From Acipenser ruthenus (lineage: Eukaryota > Chordata > Actinopteri > Acipenseriformes > Acipenseridae), in contig NC_081198.1 of assembly GCF_902713425.1 (NCBI RefSeq), positions 23,295,188 to 23,359,187 on the forward strand: a stretch of DNA of 64,000 bases, in the 5' to 3' direction. The translations under genes and the position numbers were made by a program. Numbering within the stretch: position 1 is the first letter of the stretch; each line of letters starts with the position of its first letter. Below, piece after piece: positions 1 to 9,818 of the stretch. The notes beneath the pieces were generated by a model. The model made no database searches. It was given only the letters and a program-made list of their open reading frames with translations, and was not told the DNA's origin.

Positions 1-1654
1 CCAACAATTTACTGAACAATTTAAAATCCTGGTTCAACAATGTAATTGGCCGCCAATTTTTCAGCTCAGCCTTATCCCCCTTTTTAAAAATCAATGTAAT
101 AATGCCCTCTCTAAATGAAGGTGGAAACTCCCCTCCCTCCTCCCCACACTCCCGAAACAAGGCCAACAGATCTGGTGCCACTAACTCCCAAAACTTTAAA
201 TAGAACTCCACAGGGAGTCCATCCCCCCCCGGTGTCTTGCCCAGCCTCACCCCCCTGACCACCTCATCTAACTCTTCCCTCGTAAACTCTTTGTCCAACT
301 GCCCTCCATCCCCCACCTCCCGCTCCAAATGTCCTAACACCTCCTCCATAGCCCCCATTTCAATTTCTTTCCTTACATAAAGGCCCCCATAAAACTCCTC
401 CACCACCCTCAACAGCCCCTCTGTAGTCTTAACTAAAGCCCCATCCCTCCCTTTCATAGAGTCTATAAATTTCCTCCCATCCAGCACCTTTTAAAAAAAA
501 TACCGACTACACTTTTCATTTTCCTCTAAATGCTTCTCTCTGCTTTTAAATAAGAGCCCCTTCACCCTCCTCTCTACCACCCCCTTCAGTCTCTTTTTCA
601 CTTCCCTGATCTCTTCACTAAAGTCCAGCCCTGCATTGTACAATTTAGTTAAACTCTCCAGCTCCTTGAACAAAACCTTCTCCTGCCTTCTCTCCCTCTC
701 TGCCTTCCTCCTCCCCGCCCAAATAAAGAAATGTTTTGTTTTCTCCTTCACCAGATCCCACCACTCTGCCTGGGACCCACAAAGGTCCTTTAAGGACAGC
801 CACTGGCCATACCGCTCTCTAAATACCTCACACACCCAATCATCCTCCAACAACTCGCAATTTAACTTCCACACACCCCTCCCTACATCCACACAACCTG
901 TAAGGTCAAAAGCAGCTTTCAGCGCACAGTGGTCAGAGAAAAACATTGGCACCAGCACACACTCCTCGCACTCCACCCTCTGTGAGACAAACACAAAATC
1001 AATCCTGGACGCCTGGGTCCCATCCCCTTTCACCCAAGTGAAACCTCTTTCCCCCACATTGTTCACTTTAAAACAGTCCATTAGTCGAAAGTCCTCCACT
1101 ATTTCTTTTAGCATTTTACTAGATTTATCCAGCGTGAACCCCTTCTTTCTCTCTCGCCTATCCTCCATTGTTAACCCACAATTAAAATCCCCTGCTACAA
1201 TAACCGGCCTGCTCCTCACTAATTTAACCCTTAAATCTTCAAATAAACTAGCCCTCCCCTCCACCTCTGGCGGAGCATACACATTAATTAAGCTAAAACT
1301 TTTCCCAAAAAATTCCGCCTCCACCTCCAGCACCCTACCTTTTTCAATCACTCTATGATCTTTAATCATAACCCCCTTATTTTTAATCAAAATTGCTACC
1401 CCATCTGATTTATTTTCATTTGATCCGGACCACACAGATGGCCCATAACCCCACCTACCCTCATAAGTACTATAGTCCTCCAACCCAGGGATACCACACT
1501 CTTGCAAACACAAAATATCACACTGTATCCCACTCAAATATGACAACACCAACGTACACCTATCACTACTTTTAATACTCCTAACATTTATAGTAACCAC
1601 ACTCAGAGCCATTGCAAAACAAGCTAACAGCCATACACATACAGAATCCTGCAT
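1..1654 (-). pseudogene. Element A ORF2 (endonuclease + partial RT), one in-frame stop
   Basis: The N-terminal part encodes an APE-type endonuclease. Visible motifs are INVRS, LQECG, NVYAPP, AGDFNCG and SDH, in the family order and spacing. The reading frame ends at TAA (491-493) just after KCSRYFF. In the same frame it resumes as KVLDGRKF and continues open to base 1 through RT motifs [23 protein letters not shown]. The aligned Keno-like protein has Gln there (FFQK), so this looks like a CAA to TAA change and not a frameshift. The start ATG at 1654 overlaps the ORF1 stop (TGATG). A hydrophobic stretch precedes the endonuclease, as in the Keno-like ORF2. The protein continues beyond the window. 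Confidence 0.85.
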
Positions 1655-3132
1655 CAGGATATTTTTAAAAGGGGCTCCTCCCCCTCCCCCTCCTGGCCAG
1701 TTACCACAAATTCCTCCCTCATACTTACCTCACCAGAGGAAAACACTACGACCCCCTCCAGATCCAGGAACGGCTCTCCCCCATTCTTCTCCGCACCACC
1801 ATCCCCTCTATAGTCACCCCTAGAGGAAACGACTGAACTGGGGGATGAAAAAAACTCCTGTCCTACTCCCCCACTTCCCTGCTTCTTTTTCTTCTTCCCC
1901 TTCTTCCTCCCCTCCACCCTCACAAACCCATCCCCCTCCTCACTATGTAACTTCCTTTTCCCTGGAGTCCACTCTTGATCCATATCCTCTGAGTTACCAT
2001 CCTCCTCCTCCTCCCGTCCTGTTCCCTCAACACTAGCCTCATCCCGCTCCCGCTTTGCACACGGAATACCGCCCCCTCCATCATCCTCCACAGAGCTTAC
2101 CACCCCACTCCCCCTATACACCTCCTCCCTGCTCCTTCCACTGGACCCCTCCCCTGGGTCCTCGCTCTCCTCCTCTGATGGGGACACCATCAAATCTTCC
2201 TCCAGAACAGATCCCTGCTGATCACTTCCCCCCTCCCCCTGTGCCTCCCCCTCCCTCCCCTCCTCCCTCACCTCCCCTCTATTCTCCTCCCTCTCACCCC
2301 CCTTCTCCTGCTGCTCACTTCCCCCTTTCTGCCTCCCCTCACCCTCCTCCTCCTCCTTCTCCTCCTCACTCTCTTCTCCCTCCTCATACCTCTTAGCCCT
2401 ATTGGCAAAGGATCTAGGACAATTCATGAAAAAGTGTGTCTCACTCCCACACAGATTACACTTCCTCTGAACTTCACATTCCCTAGCCATGTGCCCCTCC
2501 TCTTTACACACATTACACACCACTCTCTTACACACCACCGCTAAGTGCCCCACACCTCCACACTTCCGACACACCTTAGGCTGGCCGAAATAATGCACAT
2601 ACCCCCTGTCAGCACCAAGTGCAATGTCAGAAGGTATGTGCAGAAACCCATCATATGTCCCTAAGCCTCTCCACAGCTCACACACCACCCTCCATGCCCC
2701 AGTCCACACCCCATCATCATCCCTCACTTTTATAGCCTCCCCCTTCACATGGCAATACCTCCTCAACCAAGTGCACACGTCCTGTCCCTTCACCATCTCT
2801 GAGCCCATTCTCACAATCACAACCCTTCGTGCATTATTTGTCAGTTTCTCCAAACTCAACTTCTTAATCAGATCATGTCCCCTTAGGTTATGAAACCTGC
2901 TCACACACTCCATCATACCCGCTTCAGACATAAAACTTACATCCCATTGGCCTCCTTTCCCTGTCGTAATAATACAGTTTAAATCAATAGGCCTAAACCC
3001 CAACACCTTCTGTACAACCCCTCTGGAAAACTCAAGCCTATTCAAAAACAACTTCTCCTCCCCCTGCTTCGACTCATTTATAGAGAACCTAACACAATTT
3101 AAACGGCGTCCCCCAACCCTTGGACCCGCCAT
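1654..3132 (-). CDS. Element A ORF1, zinc-knuckle nucleic-acid-binding protein (492 aa)
   Basis: An open frame of 492 aa. The N-terminal third (LNCVRFSI, LEFSRGVVQKVLGF, DLNCII) aligns by eye with the start of the Keno-like ORF1. In the middle are three CX2CX4HX4C zinc knuckles (CRKCGGVGHLAVVC, CNVCKEEGHMAREC, CNLCGSETHFFMNC), expected to bind RNA or single-stranded DNA in the element RNP. The C-terminal half is strongly Glu/Gly/Arg rich with a lysine-rich stretch that could be a nuclear signal. The stop TGA overlaps the ORF2 start, suggesting stop-restart translation. It is open throughout despite the stop in ORF2. Confidence 0.85.
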   Translation of the reverse strand: MAGPRVGGRRLNCVRFSINESKQGEEKLFLNRLEFSRGVVQKVLGFRPIDLNCIITTGKGGQWDVSFMSEAGMMECVSRFHNLRGHDLIKKLSLEKLTNNARRVVIVRMGSEMVKGQDVCTWLRRYCHVKGEAIKVRDDDGVWTGAWRVVCELWRGLGTYDGFLHIPSDIALGADRGYVHYFGQPKVCRKCGGVGHLAVVCKRVVCNVCKEEGHMARECEVQRKCNLCGSETHFFMNCPRSFANRAKRYEEGEESEEEKEEEEGEGRQKGGSEQQEKGGEREENRGEVREEGREGEAQGEGGSDQQGSVLEEDLMVSPSEEESEDPGEGSSGRSREEVYRGSGVVSSVEDDGGGGIPCAKRERDEASVEGTGREEEEDGNSEDMDQEWTPGKRKLHSEEGDGFVRVEGRKKGKKKKKQGSGGVGQEFFSSPSSVVSSRGDYRGDGGAEKNGGEPFLDLEGVVVFSSGEVSMREEFVVTGQEGEGEEPLLKIS

Positions 3133-3414
3133 TCCAATAATTTAAGAAGCAATAGAAATATTGAAAAAAACACCCAAAAAGGCAAAAGAAAATACTTAAC
3201 TAGAAAGCAGATAAGGTGCCCTCAAAGGGTCCCCCTTACCTGCTAAGCAAAACTGGCTCCTGGTCTTCCCTCCTTCGTCCACCACCTCAGCTACCAGCAA
3301 CCAATATTGCCACCGTTTACCGTTACCGTTTACCGTTTACCGTTTACCGTTACCGTTACCGTTACCGTACCTTACCTTACCTATCGCTTCCAAATCAAGC
3401 TGCGGTCAAGCCAC
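3133..3414 (-). other. Element A 5' UTR
   Basis: Non-coding leader between the ORF1 start and the U2 junction. It is A-rich near ORF1 and holds a short minisatellite (3312-3381). It shares no obvious similarity with the 0.73 kb leader of the Keno-like copies. The exact 5' end is uncertain by a few bases because of possible overlap with U2 at 3411-3415. Confidence 0.6.
3312..3381. repeat. Short (TTACCG/TTTACCG) minisatellite
   Basis: About 10 imperfect copies of a 6-7 bp unit, TTACCG or TTTACCG, decaying to CCTTA at the right end. It lies inside the 5' UTR of element A. Some LINEs carry variable repeats in the leader; function is unknown. Confidence 0.8.
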
Positions 3415-3448
3415 ACACTTGATCTTAGCCAAAAGGCCGAGAAGCGAT
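3415..3448 (-). pseudogene. RNU2: U2 snRNA 5' fragment (nt 1-34)
   Basis: The first 34 nt of U2 (begins ATCGCTTCTCGGCC), cut by element A. It keeps its upstream promoter region, with a PSE-like block about 50 bp upstream carrying one extra A. Without the rest of U2 it cannot make functional snRNA, but the promoter faces into element A. Confidence 0.9.
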
Positions 3449-4038
3449 GGCGACTTGGCCCTTGCCCGGGGCCCCCCAGCCCGGACGGCACAGGGGGATT
3501 CAAAAGGTGGGTGCAAAATTTCAAGCACAAGCAGACCCCCAAAAAACGGGCTGCTGCTTCCAGAGGGGAAATGTGCAATTTAAGCAGGAGAAAACAAAAC
3601 AAAGCAAAAACACACACATAACACCAAAAACAAAACATAAACTGGCGGAGTGCGTCTTACAAATAGTCATGCCAAGCTGCTATGCTGTGCAAGGTGCCTT
3701 GGGTAACTACAACTGTGCCTCGCTGGCTGGCTGGCTTGCTAAGAAGGTCCTGGCATAGGGACATGTTCCACCACACTTGTCTGGTTAGCTGCATGCTCCC
3801 AGGAAACAACCTGCTGCTGTCTACATCATCACCACATGTGAATAAAAGAAAGAAAGACAGCAAAAAAGAAAGAGAGAAAGAAAGAGAGAAAGAAAGAAGA
3901 GAGAAAGAAAGAAAGAAAAAAAAAAGAAGTAAAACGGCGGGAAAACTTGCATCAACACTGGCACTCTCCCTCCAGCAGGGGTAGACAAAATGCTCACAGG
4001 AGAGATCCAGATCTGACTTTGACCAACGTTAGAGAAAG
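3449..4038 (-). repeat. U2 array spacer
   Basis: Promoter of the U2 fragment to the left, then an A-rich CACACA stretch, GGCTGGCTGGC repeats, and a purine (GAAA/GAGA)n tract at about 3845-3928 that lies downstream of the next U2 gene in the sense direction. No protein gene is seen. Confidence 0.85.
4012..4027 (-). promoter_or_regulatory. snRNA 3' box of the first intact U2 gene
   Basis: In the U2 sense the bases read GTTGGTCAAAGTCAGA, starting about 11 nt past the mature 3' end. This fits the vertebrate snRNA 3' box GTTTN0-3AAARNNAGA (AAAGTCAGA is exact), which directs Integrator-dependent 3' end formation. The same block follows the other intact U2 copies, with one substitution at 47186-47201. 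Confidence 0.8.
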
Positions 4039-4226
4039 GTGTGCACCGTTCCCGGAGGTACTGCAATACCGGGCCGATGCGTGGAGTGGACGGAGCAAGC
4101 CCCTGTTCCATCTCCCGATTCCAAAAATCAATTTAATATATGGTCCCCTGATAGGGGACGTATCAGATATTAAACTGATAAGAACAGATACTACACTTGA
4201 TCTTAGCCAAAAGGCCGAGAAGCGAT
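4039..4226 (-). ncRNA. RNU2: U2 snRNA gene, intact
   Basis: A complete 188-nt U2 snRNA, the spliceosomal RNA that pairs with the intron branch point and with U6. Visible are the 5' end ATCGCTTCTCGG, the branch-point recognition GTAGTA at nt 33-38, stem IIa/b, an Sm-type ATTTTTGG and the GTCCACTCCACGCATCG loop region. The 3' end is placed by length (188 nt) and may be off by 1-2 nt. A PSE-like block lies at -48 to -63 and a 3' box downstream. It looks functional. Confidence 0.95.
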
Positions 4227-4826
4227 GGCGACTTGGCCCTTGCCAGGGGCCCCCCAGCCCGGACGGCACAGGGGGATTCAAAGGTGGGTGCAAAATTCCA
4301 AGCACAAGCAGACCCCCAAAAAACGGGCTGCTGCTTCCAGAGGGGAAATGTGCAATTTAAGCAGGAGAAAACAAAACAAAGCAAAAACACACACATAACA
4401 CCAAAAACAAAACATAAACTGGCGGAGTGCGTCTTACAAATAGTCATGCCAAGCTGCTATGCTGTGCAAGGTGCCTTGGGTAACTACAACTGTGCCTCGC
4501 TGGCTGGCTGGCTTGCTAAGAAGGTCCTGGCATAGGGACATGTTCCACCACACTTGTCTGGTTAGCTGCATGCTCCCAGGAAACAACCTGCTGCTGTCTA
4601 CATCATCACCACATGTGAATAAAAGAAAGAAAGACAGCAAGAAAGAAAGAGAGAAAGAAAGAGAGAAAGAGAGAAAGAAAGAGAGAAAGAAAGAAAGAGA
4701 GAAAGAAAAAAAAGAAGTAAAACGGCGGGAAAACTTGCATCAACACTGGCACTCTCCCTCCAGCAGGGGTAGACAAAATGCTCACAGGAGAGATCCAGAT
4801 CTGACTTTGACCAACGTTAGAGAAAG
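4227..4826 (-). repeat. U2 array spacer
   Basis: Promoter of the U2 gene to the left, A-rich stretch, GGCTGGCTGGC block, and a (GAAA/GAGA)n purine tract at about 4620-4716. No gene is seen. The unit period from U2 start to U2 start is 788 bp. Confidence 0.9.
4274..4289 (-). promoter_or_regulatory. PSE-like element of U2
   Basis: The U2-sense sequence ACCCACCTTTGAATCC sits at -48 to -63 from the U2 start, the position of the proximal sequence element bound by SNAPc. There is no TATA box, as expected for a Pol II snRNA gene. The block recurs at the same offset in all other complete units. Confidence 0.65.
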
Positions 4827-5014
4827 GTGTGCACCGTTCCCGGAGGTACTGCAATACCGGGCCGATGCGTGGAGTGGACGGAGCAAGCCCCTGTTCCATC
4901 TCCCGATTCCAAAAATCAATTTAATATATGGTCCCCTGATAGGGGACGTATCAGATATTAAACTGATAAGAACAGATACTACACTTGATCTTAGCCAAAA
5001 GGCCGAGAAGCGAT
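4827..5014 (-). ncRNA. RNU2: U2 snRNA gene, intact
   Basis: A complete 188-nt U2, identical by eye to the copy at 4039. PSE-like block at 5062-5077, 3' box just downstream in the sense direction. Confidence 0.95.
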
Positions 5015-5599
5015 GGCGACTTGGCCCTTGCCCGGGGCCCCCCAGCCCGGACGGCACAGGTGGATTCAAAGGTGGGTGCAAAATTCCAAGCACAAGCAGA
5101 CCCCCAAAAAACGGGCTGCTGCTTCCAGAGGGGAAATGTGCAATTTAAGCAGGAGAAAACAAAACAAAGCAAAAACACACACATAACACCAAAAACAAAA
5201 CATAAACTGGCGGAGTGCGTCTTACAAATAGTCATGCCAAGCTGCTATGCTGTGCAAGGTGCCTTGGGTAACTACAACTGTGCCTCGCTGGCTGGCTGGC
5301 TTGCTAAGAAGGTCCTGGCATAGGGACATGTTCCACCACACTTGTCTGGTTAGCTGCATGCTCCCAGGAAACAACCTGCTGCTGTCTACATCATCACCAC
5401 ATGTGAATAAAAGAAAGAAAGACAGCAAGAAAGAAAGAGAGAAAGAAAGAGAGAAAGAGAGAAAGAAAGAGAGAAAGAAAAAAAAAGAAGTAAAACGGCG
5501 GGAAAACTTGCATCAACACTGGCACTCTCCCTCCAGCAGGGGTAGACAAAATGCTCACAGGAGAGATCCAGATCTGACTTTGACCAACGTTAGAGAAAG
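5015..5599 (-). repeat. U2 array spacer
   Basis: Same composition as the other spacers; the purine tract (about 5407-5490) is shorter. No gene is seen. Confidence 0.9.
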
Positions 5600-5734
5600 G
5601 TGTGCACCGTTCCCGGAGGTACTGCAATACCGGGCCGATGCGTGGAGTGGACGGAGCAAGCCCCTGTTCCATCTCCCGATTCCAAAAATCAATTTAATAT
5701 ATGGTCCCCTGATAGGGGACGTATCAGATATTAA
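5600..5734 (-). pseudogene. RNU2: U2 3' part (nt 54-188), cut by copy 1
   Basis: The 3' portion of a U2 gene split by two elements. Its middle is at 12493-12542 and its 5' end at 19313-19337. The break at nt 53/54 is the main insertion site in this window. Confidence 0.93.
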
Positions 5735-6369
5735 TACTCTTTTATTGAGATTTTACATTTTTTACATTTACACCCATTCGTTTTTTCATTCATTTTACAT
5801 TTCTTTTAAAGATGACATTCATGCATACAGACATACATTTTGTTTTAAAAGCATTTAAAATACATTTAAAAACACCAAGACAATTGTGCTTTGTACATGG
5901 TTAAAACAGACACAGATTAAAATCAACATGAAAAAAACCTGTGCTGTTTTAAAAGTGACTGGAAAAAAAGAACCATCTATAAAAAACCAGTGCTTGTGAG
6001 GGCCGGGGAGTGCTCTCTAAAAAAGTGAACATAAACCTAGATCTAAAACAGGGACAGGGGAAAAGGGACAGTGTATAAACAGTGAGTTAAAATTCTAAAA
6101 TTTTAAAACACTTAAAATGTAACTTTTAATAGTTTACATTAAAAATCTTAAAGATACATAAAACAAAACAAAACAAAATCAAATAAAACATTCAAATTAA
6201 ATCAAAGGTCCATAAAACTGAAACAAAAAGACTACATAAAACCAGGGCACCGTTGAAAAACGGTCATGCCAGCTAAAAAGGGCGGAATGCTGGCATGACA
6301 AAATAAATAAAAGGCTTAGCGGTGCCCCGTAGTCCCGCTCCTAGGAGCTAGCGGTTCCAGTTTTTTCCT
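5735..6369 (-). other. Copy 1 3' UTR
   Basis: An A/T-rich trailer with AAAC-type repeats and the structured block at 6245-6350. AATAAA (5741-5746) lies six bases from the 3' end, so polyadenylation or read-through would form the RNA end near here. The arm GGTTCA of a short inverted repeat present in copies 2, 3 and 8 is missing here and in copy 4. Confidence 0.85.
6245..6350 (-). other. Structured 3' UTR block (nested stems)
   Basis: Outer arms GGGCACCG (6245-6252) and CGGTGCCC (6320-6327) pair perfectly. Inside them are a CCGTT/AACGG hairpin and a 10-bp stem TCATGCCAGC/GCTGGCATGA, giving a three-way junction. Next to it is the palindrome GCTCCTAGGAGC. It begins just after the ORF2 stop. A role in RT recognition of its own RNA is inferred from other LINEs. 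The same outer arms are at 13066-13149, 23700-23782, 40658-40741, 52175-52258 and 58860-58942; copy 4 has lost the inner stems. Confidence 0.7.
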
Positions 6370-9300
6370 TTATTCCATCTTCACGTCCTGAAGTCCGGCG
6401 ATCCTCCACTCCGCGCAGGCCTTGTCCTTCCCGAGGGTCCGGATGTCCAGAATTACAAAGTCCTTGATAAGAGTTTGTGCCCTTCTGGTCGTGGTGATAG
6501 TGTCTAGCTCCTGCTTGTGATAGACACAGACGTTACGGCCTTCCCACAGGATCTGCTTGACAACATTGATGACACGCCAAACGCACTTAGCTGTGCTGGT
6601 AGTGATTCCTCCCGCAGGCCCATAGAGCACAGTCTCAGCGGTCATCTTGGCCGTGTCAGCAAACCTGTTTAGGAAGACAGAGACAGAGAGCCAGACACTG
6701 CCAGCCACATCACACTCCCAGAAGATATGGGCTGGTGTTTCTCTCTTGCGGCACTTTGCATAGGGGCATGTTTCTACTTGGGCTAGTCCCCTCCTGAACA
6801 TGAACGCTCGAGTGGGGAGTGCACTGTGGACGGTGTTCCATGCTATATCCTTCTGGACATTACTGAGGCAGCTGTGAGACACATTCTCCCAGATTTTTTG
6901 GCTTTGGGTGAGGGAGAAAGTAGCTACTTTTTCAATTTCCTGGGAACCGGCAAGATATTTAGTTACAGCCTTGTATTCCCAGGAGGCCAATTTTGCTTTA
7001 TCTAAGCCCAATTTATATATAGTGTCCCTTAAGGTTCTATAATACAATGGGGGGTCCCAGGAGTACGGCACGGTGTTATCAATAGTGCAGAGGCCCAAGG
7101 CCCTGAGACAGGTGGCAAAATAGAAACGATTCATGTAACATACCTTCCTGTCCAGGGCCTGGATGTTCTTGATAGTTTGCGTGAGCCCCTGCACTCGGGT
7201 GAGCTGCACAACGTCCGGGACCCCCTTACCTCCCTTCTTGTCGGCTTTACTCAGAGTGGCTCGCTTTACCCTCTCCATCTTGCTGCCCCAGATAAAGCGG
7301 TGGATAATGCGGTCCACCACTTTTTTGGTGGTCCTGTCTGGGGGAAAGATTTTTCCTACATAAGAGAGGATGGGGAACAGTATAGACTTGGTTATTAATA
7401 CTCTACCCGTCATTGTTAAGGATCTTGTGCTCCATCCGCCAATCTTTTTACGGACCTGGTTAATGGCCGCCGTCCAGCTCTGGGCCCCCGAGCTATTGTT
7501 CTCGAAAATGAGGCCCAGAATCTTGATTTTGTCCTTTTTGACAGGGTACATGTCCGACAGTTCCCTATCTACCTGCCAATTTTTAGACACGTAGACTTCG
7601 CTCTTGGACTTATTAATCACTGCCCCGGTCGCCGTGCAGTACTTCTCAAGGATATTACTAATCCGAGGTACCGACGATGTGTTGGTGCAAATGAGTGACA
7701 CATCGTCCATATATGCTGTTGTTTTGACCTGGACCCCGTTGGATCCAGGCAGCTGGAAACCAGTTATATTGGTATCCCTACGAATTGCCTGCAGGAGGGG
7801 TTCAATGCACACGACATATAGCAGTGGGGATAGTGGGCAACCCTGTCTGACCCCTGACTGGATAGATATTTTACCAGTCAGGTGCCTGTTCACCAAGACT
7901 CGGGTACTAATGTTTGTATATATGGTTTTAACCCACTCCCTAAGTCCAGGAGCGAATTTCATCTGGTCCATCACTTTGTACATATATTCATGGCTTACCC
8001 TATCGAACGCCTTCTCCTGGTCAAGGTTGAACAGGCAGAGGGGATGGTTCCGTTCTCTAGAATAAGCCAGAATGTCCCTTGTTAACATTAAAATACCCGT
8101 GATGGACCTCCCTGGGACGCCACAAGCCTGGTCGGGGCCAATGACCAAAGGGAGGTGTACTTGTAGCCGGAGCATCAGAGCTTTGGCTAGTATCTTGTAA
8201 TCCACGCAAAGGAGGCTGATTGGGCGCCAATTCCGTAGATCTTTAACTTCCCCTTTCTTATGAAGGAGAGTAATTACACTCTCCCGCATAGAAGGGCCCA
8301 ACCGCTTCTCCCTGTAGACCGCTCTGTAGACCTCCGCTAAATGGACTTTTAGCGTGTCCCAAAAAAGATGGTAATACTCACCCGGGATGCCATCTGGACC
8401 TGGCGTCTTACCGGTGTTCATGGTCTTAACCGCCTGGGTGAGCTCCTCCAGCGTGAGTTCTGGGTCCTTCTCCTCCTCCTCGTCGTCCCGCACTGAGTCA
8501 GGCTCCAACTGGCTCAGGAACCACTCTATCAGGGTGTCATCTGTAGCTTTGATGTTTTACAGGTCCCTATAGAAGTTCTCTACCACTTTTTTCACTCCCT
8601 CACTATCCTCTACTATCCTCCCCCTGCTGTCGAGCATGGAGGACATCAAGTGCCGCTTCTCCCTCGTTTTCTGGAAGAAGAAGCGAGTACACTTTTCGTC
8701 TTCCTCCATTTTTTGCACTTTTGCATTGTGCATGACCTTTCGTTGTTCCTCCCTACAAAGCACTGAAAGATCTAGCTTGGTCTGGGCTATCTCGTCGCTT
8801 ACAGGGAACCCCCGAAGCTGAAGCAGGCTCAGACGCTGGAGGGCAGCATTCAGGTATTTATATTTGGCTCTCCTTTCTTTTGCTTTCCTCTTGCCTGCTG
8901 CTATGAAATAACCCTTAGTTCTGATTTTGACCATCTCCCACCACTCTATAGGGGAGTTGAATAGGTCACGCAAAGTGGTCCACTCAACAAGCCTGCTCTT
9001 ATAGGCTGCAGCTATGGAGGGGTCATCGAGTAAGGAGGTGTTTAATTTCCAGACCCCTGACCCCATCTGGGAGGTCTGAGGGACCTGCAATGTTACCTGC
9101 AGGAGCCTATGGTCAGAGAAGAAGACGGCCTGGGTGTCTACTGCCGTCTTCGTAAGGGAGCTGGTATGCAGGACGAGATCTATACGGGAGAAGGAGGTCC
9201 CAGATGAGCTCACCCAGGTAAAGGGAGGCACCAGGTCCTTACCTGCATCACACAGGGAGAAATCAGATATTACGGAGGACAAAACTCTACTAGAGCGGTC

Positions 9301-9813
9301 GTTGCGTGGCCTGCTCCGGTCTACGTCCCTCAGAGCACAATTGAAGTCACCTGACACGATGACGGGTACGTTCCCCAGCAGGAGTGGACGCAGCTGTGGA
9401 AAAAATTGAACTCTTTCGTTTTGGTTAGTGGGTGCGTAGACATTGACCAGTCTGAGGGGAGTGTTGTTGTATGTCACATCCACGCTCAGAATTCTACCAG
9501 GTTCTACCTCCCTGCTGCTGCGGGAGGTAATAAAAGGGTTTTTAAACAGGATACCTACTCCGTCGGCTCTGGCTATGTTGGAGCCCGACCAGAAGGAGTC
9601 CTCCAGGGTCCAACTCTCCTTCAGGTCCCTATAATCATGGCTCGACGAAATACCACACTCCTGCAGAAAGATGAGATCTGCTTTCAAGTTAGCTAGATAG
9701 TTTAGTACATCAAATCTTTTTTGTGTCTCCCTGATGCTCCTGACATTAACAGACACACATATCAGGGCCATCAGGGTAGCTAACAAGAAAAGGAGTCGCT
9801 GCGTCCACCCCAT
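6370..9813 (-). pseudogene. Copy 1 ORF2 (EN-RT), one premature stop
   Basis: The same 1147-codon frame as the open copies, with one nonsense change: TAA at 8557-8559 replaces Tyr419 of the DLYN motif, between endonuclease and RT. The upstream piece holds the whole endonuclease, the downstream piece the RT and the C-terminal CCHC-type motif. Elsewhere it is open. ATG at 9813 lies 5 nt after the ORF1 stop. Confidence 0.9.
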
Positions 9814-9818
9814 AGCGA

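Larger units (their letters stand above)
1..3414 (-). mobile_element. Element A: divergent Tx1/L1-like LINE (5' part), abutting U2
   Basis: A two-ORF non-LTR retrotransposon running off the left window edge. ORF1 has three CCHC knuckles. ORF2 has an APE-type endonuclease and the start of a reverse transcriptase. The layout matches the Keno-like copies further right, but the proteins are clearly divergent. Its 5' end passes directly into nt 34 of a U2 gene (3415-3448), so it probably also inserted in U2. The 3' half and 3' junction lie outside the window. One in-frame stop is seen in ORF2. The family within the Tx1 clade cannot be assigned by eye. Confidence 0.85.

Noticed and set aside
636-2893. 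Plus-strand ORFs over element A (up to 240 aa)
   Set aside because: Antisense shadows of ORF1 and ORF2; composition mirrors the coding strand and no domains are seen.
3312-3381. Telomere-type repeat
   Set aside because: The TTACCG/TTTACCG units are not the vertebrate TTAGGG repeat (either strand) and the tract is short and irregular.
4434-4500. Distal octamer (ATTTGCAT) or ZNF143/Staf site upstream of U2
   Set aside because: ACTACAACTGTGCC and ATTTGTAA are only weak matches; not enough to annotate a distal element.
3821-5148. Repeated ORFs of 68-229 aa through U2, promoter and purine tract on both strands
   Set aside because: They recur with the U2 unit, cross the snRNA gene and read the purine tract as Lys/Glu/Arg or Phe/Leu/Ser runs. 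They are by-products of the repeat.
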